Assembly: GCA_964646925.1 (NCBI GenBank) | Contig: CAZYIC010000005.1 | Coordinates: 1 to 34,539, forward strand | DNA: 34,539 nucleotides | Reading direction: 5' to 3' | Origin: GWB1-37-8 sp964646925 | Lineage (GTDB): Bacteria; Patescibacteriota; Microgenomatia; Levybacterales; UBA12049 | Shown here: in pieces, positions 16,205-21,707 of the stretch | Position numbering within the stretch: the stretch's first letter is position 1 | How the letters are laid out: every line of letters starts with the position of its first letter | The notes under the pieces: model-generated | The model's input: the letters and a program-made list of their open reading frames with translations, nothing else | Told to the model about the DNA's origin: nothing | Database searches by the model: none | Program-made: the position numbers and the translations under genes

Positions 16205-16234
16205 TTTATATCACACTTCTTCTCAAAAAGTCAA
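16205..16234 (-). promoter_or_regulatory. Promoter of rpoB-rpoC
   Basis: Minus strand: -35 TTGACT (16229-16234), 18 nt, -10 TATAAA (16205-16210). Good consensus match, placing the start near 16198 and a leader of about 55 nt before rpoB. The -35 overlaps the edge of the structured element 16230-16372. Confidence 0.7.
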
Positions 16235-16372
16235 GCACCAAAGTGAACTGCTTTCTACTTTGGTGCGTCAACCCCGTCAAAGCCCGTTCCGTGAGCCGTG
16301 TACGAATCGAGCTTAGCTCGACGAATAGTACTGAAAGGCGAACGGCAAGGCTATACGGGGTCAAGCACCAAA
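16230..16372. other. GC-rich multi-stem palindromic element with direct-repeat ends
   Basis: GTCAAGCACCAAA occurs at 16230-16242 and again at 16360-16372, bounding the element. Inside, 16259-16266 (TTTGGTGC) can pair with 16365-16372. Nested within are ACCCCGT/ACGGGGT (16271-16277/16355-16361), CCGTTC/GAACGG (16284-16289/16340-16345), GCC/GGC (16295-16297/16337-16339), GTAC/GTAC (16300-16303/16328-16331) and TCGAGC/GCTCGA (16307-16312/16316-16321). The same 16257-16266 arm can instead pair with 16235-16244 as a 10-bp hairpin, which on the minus strand is followed by TTGACTTTTT. GC content is far above its surroundings. It may be a structured RNA or switch, the terminator of the 309-aa gene, or a small mobile palindromic element; sequence alone does not decide. 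Confidence 0.6.
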
Positions 16373-16422
16373 AATTTTCCCGCTTAAAGGTGTAAATGTA
16401 AACCATACGAAAATTAATCAAC

Positions 16423-17352
16423 TTACCAATATTTGCTTGGCTCGCCAAAACCAACAGGGGTAGAATATTTCTTTATGGCGACATGTTGTTCCGCAAAAGA
16501 TTTAAAATTCATTAATTTCCTGTAATCCTCACTCCTTTCTGCAGGACTACGGCGTCTATTATAATAAGCACTATAATTAGAAAAAAATTCTTTTCCAAAA
16601 AAAATCCCTTGAAATTCTTCGTCTAAAACCAATAGCTCTGTTGTCTTTATCCTACTTATTCCCCTTGATTTTCCATCAGAAGCTATTGTCCCGGGAACTG
16701 CTTTTTGCAAAAAACGCTCTGCTATATCAGCTCCGTCTTTCTGTTCTTTCACATGCTTAATAAATTCTCTTGCTTTATCCTTTGGCATACGAAACATAAC
16801 TGAAGCACTTCTGACATATCTGTGCCCAGCATCACGCACATTTTTATCTTGAAAGAATGAAAAAGACAAGCATAAATAGTCGGGATTATTATCTGGAACC
16901 ACTGCAATAAAACCTGCTTGCGGAAAAGGCGGATTCCCATTGTCAGGATCGAATAGGGGGCTCCGCAGTTCGAAGAGCTGTCCAGGAATTGGTTTCCATT
17001 CAGTTGGACTGAAAATTCCATAATCACTCCACCAATCCTTAGGAGCAACTAATTCCCTTCCTTTAACATCTACTCCATGAGGAAATTTTCCCCATATTGC
17101 AACATCCGTTATTGATTTTACGTACTCGTCTTCAATATTAGCAAGCTGCCCTTCCGATGCTGGTTGTTTCCCAGCAGCAATTCCTTGCACTTCCTGCAAC
17201 GCAGATGGAGATAGCTTATCACCAAAAGTTTCCAAAAATAAACCCGCCAATAAATTCTTCCGAGAGTCCGGACTAAGAAAATCTAAATCTAATTTGATCT
17301 TGCCTATTCTCTGGACCTCTTGATTTTCTTGTCCCTGTATTTCTTCTGCCAT
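16423..17352 (-). CDS. Unknown soluble protein (309 aa)
   Basis: No family recognised. No signal peptide or membrane helix. The N-terminus (MAEEIQGQENQEVQRI) is acidic and Gln-rich; the middle is rich in Pro, Trp and aromatic residues (APKDWWSDYGIFSPTEW, FELRSPLFDPDNG) and looks like a folded beta-rich domain; the C-terminus ends PVGFGEPSKYW. The frame is open up to 17544, but that part overlaps the next gene. A good -10 (TGG-TAGAAT) lies seven bases before the ATG at 17350-17352, so I start there. It stands alone between the structured element and the deoxyribosyltransferase-like gene, whose stop is 28 nt upstream. Confidence 0.65.
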   Translation of the reverse strand: MAEEIQGQENQEVQRIGKIKLDLDFLSPDSRKNLLAGLFLETFGDKLSPSALQEVQGIAAGKQPASEGQLANIEDEYVKSITDVAIWGKFPHGVDVKGRELVAPKDWWSDYGIFSPTEWKPIPGQLFELRSPLFDPDNGNPPFPQAGFIAVVPDNNPDYLCLSFSFFQDKNVRDAGHRYVRSASVMFRMPKDKAREFIKHVKEQKDGADIAERFLQKAVPGTIASDGKSRGISRIKTTELLVLDEEFQGIFFGKEFFSNYSAYYNRRRSPAERSEDYRKLMNFKSFAEQHVAIKKYSTPVGFGEPSKYW

Positions 17353-17359
17353 CAAAATA

Positions 17360-17388
17360 ATTCTACCATTAAACTTAATATCAAGCAA
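17360..17388 (-). promoter_or_regulatory. Candidate leaderless promoter of the 309-aa gene
   Basis: Minus strand: TTGCTT (17383-17388), 17 nt, extended -10 TGG-TAGAAT (17360-17365), seven bases, ATG. It lies partly inside the 3' end of the upstream gene and fixes the start codon choice. Confidence 0.55.
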
Positions 17389-17824
17389 TATTTTCGATTT
17401 TTCCATCAAGAAAAATGGGGAACATGCCGAGGATTTCTTCTTTGAACCAAAAATCATCCTCAATTTTATTAAGAAGATATATTGGCTTTTTGTAATGAAA
17501 AGCAATTGCCATCTCCATAACTCCATTTGCTCCAATATAACCATTGATTCCTTTCTTCTTATTATTTACAACTAAAATTGCATCTCCCGCTATAACCGCT
17601 TGAAAATGTTTTCGCATAAGATATCGCTTGCGCGTATAGTCTTTGGGATTAGCAAGCCATGTCTTGTAAGTCTCGACTTTAAAGTCTCCCGATCTATCCA
17701 TTTTCTTTGCTGTTAATGGAATCTTAACTTTAAATCCCAAGCTTTTTAATTCCTTTTTAATTTTTAAAACATCTTTGTAGAATGAGGCGCTTGAACAAAT
17801 CGTAATAGTTTTTATCTTTTTCAC
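17381..17824 (-). CDS. Nucleoside 2-deoxyribosyltransferase-like protein
   Basis: A 147-aa Rossmann-like protein. It begins with a beta strand and Ser-rich loop (ITICSSASFYKDV), has GDAILVVNNKKKG, then NGVMEMAIAFHYKKPIYLLN. This order resembles nucleoside 2-deoxyribosyltransferases and related nucleotide-binding proteins, where the sequence after the D-x-V-V strand is GTxxEIGxA with a catalytic Glu; here Glu in GVMEMAIA would be the equivalent. Enzymes of the family swap bases on deoxyribose or hydrolyse deoxynucleotides, but many relatives are uncharacterised, so substrate is unknown. The start is GTG at 17822-17824, six bases after a TATAAT. Length matches the family (about 140-160 aa). Confidence 0.6.
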   Translation of the reverse strand: MKKIKTITICSSASFYKDVLKIKKELKSLGFKVKIPLTAKKMDRSGDFKVETYKTWLANPKDYTRKRYLMRKHFQAVIAGDAILVVNNKKKGINGYIGANGVMEMAIAFHYKKPIYLLNKIEDDFWFKEEILGMFPIFLDGKIENIA

Positions 17825-17830
17825 GCAAAC

Positions 17831-17839
17831 ATTATATCA
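17831..17839 (-). promoter_or_regulatory. Candidate leaderless promoter of the deoxyribosyltransferase-like gene
   Basis: Minus strand extended -10 TGA-TATAAT (hexamer 17831-17836), six bases before the GTG. No good -35 at 17 nt, which extended -10 promoters can do without. Confidence 0.6.
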
Positions 17840-17859
17840 AACCGTGTAAACTAGAATAC

Positions 17860-17891
17860 CCAAGGCTCAATCTCAGAGGTCGCAGCACGAA
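17860..17891. repeat. Direct repeat, left copy, flanking the DUF5674 pair
   Basis: Matches 18580-18612 in the same direction at 28 of 33 aligned positions, with one single-base gap; the shared core is GGTCGCAGC. It lies just past the stop of the 101-aa gene (minus strand) and upstream of the next gene's promoter. Confidence 0.7.
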
Positions 17892-17894
17892 GAA

Positions 17895-18200
17895 CTAGAT
17901 TAACCTTGATCTGTGGGTCAAGATATTTCCCCAGGTCATCATTTTCTCTCCCCAAATCTCATTATCTTTAGAGCTAAGTTTAATTTCTTGATTTAATAGT
18001 CTATATTCATCCAAAAATTTATCAAATGTCTTTCTAAACCTATTTGAAAAAGAAGAATTATTAAGACTATTAATATATCCAGTTGTCTGATCCAAAAAAA
18101 AATAAATCCTCTTCTCTTTAACTTTAAAATTATCCGCAGCCCAATTGCCAATTCTATTTAAATTCATTGCAATATCCAAAACCAAAGCTTTGTTGTCCAT
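17895..18200 (-). CDS. Small helical protein paired with DUF5674, unknown function
   Basis: A 101-aa protein predicted to be mostly helical: MDNKALVLDIAMNLNRIGNWA, then KEKRIYFFLDQTTGYI and a Lys/Phe-rich stretch FRKTFDKFLDEYRLLNQEI. No family recognised, no membrane segment. ATG at 18198-18200 lies three bases after the stop of the DUF5674 gene, so the two form an operon and are probably translationally coupled. The small size and pairing recall toxin-antitoxin modules, but no catalytic or DNA-binding motif supports that. Confidence 0.55.
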   Translation of the reverse strand: MDNKALVLDIAMNLNRIGNWAADNFKVKEKRIYFFLDQTTGYINSLNNSSFSNRFRKTFDKFLDEYRLLNQEIKLSSKDNEIWGEKMMTWGNILTHRSRLI

Positions 18201-18203
18201 AAT

Positions 18204-18533
18204 TTACAAAAGTAAGTCTTTAACTATTTCATCAAATATTTTTCTTATATCCGAAGAGAGAATATCCCGGCTTGGATTATCTTGGGAAGGCCTCAGATTT
18301 ATCATGGAATTATAATCAATTTCTTTTGTTTCCGTATCAAAACCTCCGCCCCACAAATCATGCTGTCTTGATCCTTCCTGCAATAATTTCTGCTCCCCCT
18401 CAACATGTCTTTCCCCTCCGCCGGCAAGAATGTTCCTCTCAATATCAACTACTATCTTAATGAACCCCGCAAGGTCTTCCGCCATTTTTTCAATCTCTTT
18501 TTTTGTTGCCTTTTTCTTAATTACGATTAACAT
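18204..18533 (-). CDS. DUF5674 family protein
   Basis: A 109-aa protein with the pattern I associate with DUF5674, a small family common in CPR genomes: an N-terminal basic helix, VVDIERNILAGGGERHVEGEQ, then LLQEGSRQHDLWGGGF and a YNSMINLRPSQDNPSRDI segment (Gly-Ser-Arg-Gln, Trp-Gly and Ile-Asn-Leu-Arg-Pro signatures). The function is unknown. The start ATG (18531-18533) is six bases after a perfect TATAAT. It leads a two-gene operon with the 101-aa gene, and the pair lies between two direct repeats about 720 bases apart. Confidence 0.75.
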   Translation of the reverse strand: MLIVIKKKATKKEIEKMAEDLAGFIKIVVDIERNILAGGGERHVEGEQKLLQEGSRQHDLWGGGFDTETKEIDYNSMINLRPSQDNPSRDILSSDIRKIFDEIVKDLLL

Positions 18534-18539
18534 GCGTTT

Positions 18540-18545
18540 ATTATA
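18540..18545 (-). promoter_or_regulatory. Leaderless-type -10 box of the DUF5674 operon
   Basis: Perfect TATAAT on the minus strand, with six bases to the ATG at 18533. The -35 region is weak (TTATAT at 17 nt). Confidence 0.55.
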
Positions 18546-18579
18546 CTAAATTCTTGATCGCGATATAATCTTAATATGA

Positions 18580-18612
18580 CCAAGACTCAACCCTCAGGGG
18601 TCGCAGCGCGAA
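18580..18612. repeat. Direct repeat, right copy, flanking the DUF5674 pair
   Basis: Partner of 17860-17891. It overlaps the last codons and stop of the MFS gene, so it supplies the C-terminal SRCDP of that protein. Confidence 0.7.
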
Positions 18613-19790
18613 ACTTTAGCCAAATGAATGCCTAACAAAAAAGCTGATAATGTGATCAGCATTCCTCCAAAAATAAAAATTCCGGTATATCCAATGTATC
18701 CGATAAGTAAACCGCCAATAAGTGAACCCAATGCTGTGCCAAGAGGAGAAAATGTTGTATCCATTGCTCCTGCCTCAGATGGATGAGAAGAAAATGCGCT
18801 GGATAGAAATCCTGACCTGGCAGAACTGGAGATAAAACTTCCTAGCTCCATCACCTGATTTACAATAATGATTCCGATAAACCCTAAAAAGAATCCAAAC
18901 CACCCTATCAACAAAGAAAAAATTCCAAACAATAAGCTTCCGATAAAAATATTTTTTGGATTTGCGTTTTTTGAAAGAAGATGTAATCCGTAAAAAGAAA
19001 CCGGTAAAAATAAAAGAGAATTCAGCGAAGAGTAACTCAATATTGAATTTTGGGTCCAACCGTTATCCTTAAGGAAAATCAGAAAAAAAGAGCTGTAAAA
19101 TCCTCCTACAAACAGAACAAAAAAAGAAATTAACATAGCAGGGAAAATTTTGGGTTGGAAGAGTTTTTTGGACGTCGAAAAGAAATGAGATAAAGACTGC
19201 TTGAAAGACCCTTCTAAATAGTTGGAAGGTTCAGCTTTTTTTAGATTTAAAATCGTAAAGACAATGTTAATTAAATATATAAATATGCTCAGGACAAAGA
19301 CGCTCTCAAATCCATAAAAAAATATAATGACAGCGCCCAATAAAGGAGCTAATTCAGCAGCATAATAAGAAGCAGAATAAAACCAGCCAAATGAACGAGC
19401 AGGTTTTGATAATGAAGATGATATAAGAATAATCCTATTTCCAACGAAAAATAAAGAGGCAGAAATACCAAGCATCACCTGAAAAAAATAAAAAGCAAAA
19501 GATATAGGCAAAAAAAGCATTCCTAAAGAGTAAAGTAAGTAACCAAAAATTCCGCACATTATCAAAATATAAGGATTTAATTTATGACTTACTGCGCCAA
19601 CCAAAGGAGAAACAACAGCAATTGGCAGATAAATAAGAAGATATACAAAGCCTATTTTTGGCACAGATATTCCCTTAGTCAAAAGGGAAAGAGGAAAATA
19701 AAAAGAAAAAAGCTTATATCCTAACATCAAAAGAAAATGAGAGATGGTTGAATTTTTTGTTACTATTTCAAAATGAGGAATAATAGACAT
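18594..19790 (-). CDS. Major facilitator superfamily transporter
   Basis: A 398-aa polytopic membrane protein with about 12 hydrophobic helices in two halves, separated by a charged loop near 185-215 (LNLKKAEPSNYLEGSFKQ). The first half has PLVGAVSHKLNPYILIMCG, resembling the MFS loop 2-3 signature (G-x-x-x-D/H-x-x-x), and the second half ends SPLGTALGSLIGGLLIGYIG. Length fits the family. The substrate cannot be read from the sequence; drug or metabolite export are both possible. The extreme C-terminus is encoded by the direct repeat at 18580-18612. ATG 19788-19790 lies nine bases from a candidate -10. The gene is divergent from alaS. Confidence 0.85.
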   Translation of the reverse strand: MSIIPHFEIVTKNSTISHFLLMLGYKLFSFYFPLSLLTKGISVPKIGFVYLLIYLPIAVVSPLVGAVSHKLNPYILIMCGIFGYLLYSLGMLFLPISFAFYFFQVMLGISASLFFVGNRIILISSSLSKPARSFGWFYSASYYAAELAPLLGAVIIFFYGFESVFVLSIFIYLINIVFTILNLKKAEPSNYLEGSFKQSLSHFFSTSKKLFQPKIFPAMLISFFVLFVGGFYSSFFLIFLKDNGWTQNSILSYSSLNSLLFLPVSFYGLHLLSKNANPKNIFIGSLLFGIFSLLIGWFGFFLGFIGIIIVNQVMELGSFISSSARSGFLSSAFSSHPSEAGAMDTTFSPLGTALGSLIGGLLIGYIGYTGIFIFGGMLITLSAFLLGIHLAKVSRCDP

Positions 19791-19799
19791 AATAAATCT

Positions 19800-19829
19800 A
19801 TCCTAACATTTAAAGATAGTTATTTACAA
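19800..19829 (-). promoter_or_regulatory. Candidate promoter of the MFS gene
   Basis: Minus strand: TTGTAA (19824-19829), 18 nt, extended -10 TGT-TAGGAT (19800-19805), nine bases to ATG. The AGGA in the -10 could also act as a ribosome-binding site if transcription starts further upstream. Confidence 0.4.
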
Positions 19830-19847
19830 TAAATAGTCTATTAAGCA

Positions 19848-19856
19848 TGATATAAT
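19848..19856 (+). promoter_or_regulatory. Candidate leaderless promoter of alaS
   Basis: Extended -10 TGA-TATAAT (hexamer 19851-19856) ends nine bases before the alaS ATG at 19866. There is no Shine-Dalgarno between. Confidence 0.6.
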
Positions 19857-19865
19857 GAACAAATA

Positions 19866-21704
19866 ATGACGGCTCAAGAAATTATAGATAAATATATTTC
19901 TTTTTTTGAAAAAAGAGGACACAAAAGAATTGCCAATTCGCCTTTGGTTCCGCAGAATGATCCAACTACTTTATTTACAAGTTCAGGCATGCAGCCTTTG
20001 ATCCCTTATCTTCTGGGAGAAAAACATCCGATGGGAAAAAGATTGACAAATGTACAAAATTCTTTTAGAGCACAAGATATAGATGAAATTGGAGATAACC
20101 GTCATACAACATTTTTCAGAATGTTGGGAAATTGGTCTTTGGGAGATTATTTCAAGAAAGAACAAATTCCATGGATTTGGGAATTTGTTACCAAAGAATT
20201 AGAAATACCCGCGAATAAACTTTATGTAACGGTTTTTAAAGGCTATAAAGGAATAGAAAAAGATACGGAGTCTGAAAAAATATGGACAGAAATTCTTAAA
20301 AAAGAAGGATTAAATCCAGAAGAAAGAATATTTTTTTATGACATTAAAAACTGGTGGTCACGCGCCGGAGAACCTGACAACATGCCGGTTGGTGAACCCG
20401 GCGGACCGGATTCTGAAATTTTCTTCGATTTCGGAACCCCCCATACTACAGAGTATGGAGAGTATTGTCATCCGAATTGCGACTGCGGAAGATTTATGGA
20501 AATCGTTAACAGCGTTTTTATGGAGTACCAAAAGCAGGAAGATGGCAGCTTTAAAAAACTTCCCCAACAAAATGTTGATCATGGAGCAGGCGTTGAGAGA
20601 CTTCTGGCAGCAGTTGAAAATCAACAAGACATTTTTCAGACAAATCTTTTTGAACCGATTATTAAATCCATAGAAAAACAAAATAATAAACCATATAAAG
20701 GCAACGAGAAAAAAATGAGAGTCATTGCAGACCATTTAATTTCTGCAAGTTTTATAATTGCTGCAGGAGTTTATCCTTCCAACAAAGAACAAGGATATAT
20801 TCTAAGGAGGCTTATCAGAAGGGCTGCGGATTACTTGATTGGCCTTGGGGAGCGAGACGTTCGAGAAATTCTAATATCCATAGCTGAACAATATGTAGAT
20901 ACTGATCCTTTTTTATTGGATACTTCGTTTACTGAAATCGTTAATGTTGTCACTCAAGAAATGGATAAATATAAAAGCGTTCTATCTGATGCAAAAAAAT
21001 TTATTAAAGGAAAATATAAAAGGACTGGCGACGATTTAATGGGTGTTACTGAAATTTCCGCAGATGATGCTTTTATTCTCTACACAACCCACGGACTTTC
21101 TCCAACTCAAATAAAAAGCTTAGGATATACATTTGACAATCAGGAATTTGCAGAGAAAATGAAGTCTCATCAGGCTTTATCCCGAAAGGGAGCGGCGAAA
21201 AAGTTTGCGGGAGGACTTGCGGATCATTCTGAAAAAACTATCATGGGACATACCGCAACACATCTTTTGCATCAAGCATTAAGAGATGTTTTGGGAAACC
21301 ATGTTTATCAATCCGGATCAAATATTACTAGCGAAAGAGTGAGATTTGATTTTAATTTTGACAGAAATTTAACTCCCGAAGAATTAAAAAAAATAGAAGA
21401 CATTGTTAATAAAAAAATAGAGGAAAATTTACCTGTTCATTTTGAAATGATGACATTGAAAAAAGCAAAAAAAATTGGAGCAATTGGGCTATTTGATGAA
21501 AAATATTCTGACAATGTAAAAATATATTTTATCGGTCCAAAGACTAAAGACTCGCCTCGGGGCGAAGCGGGCCAAAGACCATATTCAGTCGAATTTTGCG
21601 GAGGACCGCACGTTGATTTTACATCAAGGATAAAAAGCTTTAGAATAATTAAACAAGAGAATATCGGAAAGGGATACAGACGATTATATGCCATAGTTGG
21701 TTAG
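19866..21704 (+). CDS. alaS: Alanyl-tRNA synthetase, short form lacking the C-terminal domain
   Basis: This class II synthetase charges tRNA-Ala. The catalytic domain shows PLVPQNDPTTLFTSSGMQP, FRMLGNWSLGDYFKKE (motif 2 region) and HGAGVERLLAAVE (motif 3 region). The editing (SAD) domain keeps its zinc ligands: HTATH (HxxxH) near residue 461 and CGGPH (CxxxH) near 577, so mischarged Ser/Gly should still be cleared. Usual AlaS is about 850-880 aa; this one stops right after the editing domain, so the coiled coil and C-Ala domain are absent. A GC-rich insertion of about 12-14 residues (PKTKDSPRGEAGQR) interrupts the loop just before CGG. It heads a + strand group; the next gene starts three bases after its stop. 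Confidence 0.95.
   Translation: MTAQEIIDKYISFFEKRGHKRIANSPLVPQNDPTTLFTSSGMQPLIPYLLGEKHPMGKRLTNVQNSFRAQDIDEIGDNRHTTFFRMLGNWSLGDYFKKEQIPWIWEFVTKELEIPANKLYVTVFKGYKGIEKDTESEKIWTEILKKEGLNPEERIFFYDIKNWWSRAGEPDNMPVGEPGGPDSEIFFDFGTPHTTEYGEYCHPNCDCGRFMEIVNSVFMEYQKQEDGSFKKLPQQNVDHGAGVERLLAAVENQQDIFQTNLFEPIIKSIEKQNNKPYKGNEKKMRVIADHLISASFIIAAGVYPSNKEQGYILRRLIRRAADYLIGLGERDVREILISIAEQYVDTDPFLLDTSFTEIVNVVTQEMDKYKSVLSDAKKFIKGKYKRTGDDLMGVTEISADDAFILYTTHGLSPTQIKSLGYTFDNQEFAEKMKSHQALSRKGAAKKFAGGLADHSEKTIMGHTATHLLHQALRDVLGNHVYQSGSNITSERVRFDFNFDRNLTPEELKKIEDIVNKKIEENLPVHFEMMTLKKAKKIGAIGLFDEKYSDNVKIYFIGPKTKDSPRGEAGQRPYSVEFCGGPHVDFTSRIKSFRIIKQENIGKGYRRLYAIVG
21551..21573. repeat. GC-rich palindromic insert within alaS
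   Basis: The bases encode the DSPRGEAGQ part of AlaS and stand out by GC content. They contain CGCC-TCGG-GGCG (21553-21564), a perfect short hairpin, followed by AAGCGGGCC. In-frame and without a stop, like palindromic elements that insert into genes. Confidence 0.45.
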
Positions 21705-21707
21705 AAT

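Noticed and set aside
16143..16422. tRNA, tmRNA, SRP RNA or RNase P RNA in the structured rpoB-upstream region
   Set aside because: No T-loop GTTCRANNC with acceptor pairing, no tag-peptide frame, and none of the conserved SRP or RNase P words are visible.
17353..17544. 64-residue N-terminal extension of the 309-aa protein
   Set aside because: It overlaps the deoxyribosyltransferase-like gene, is rich in Ile/Phe/Lys without pattern, and a promoter lies just before the internal ATG.
17895..18533. Toxin-antitoxin module
   Set aside because: Size and coupling fit, but neither protein has a recognisable toxin fold or DNA-binding domain, and DUF5674 has no known toxin role.
20338..20735. Frames of 111 and 125 aa overlapping alaS
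   Set aside because: Both lie inside the conserved catalytic part of AlaS in other frames and have no features of their own.
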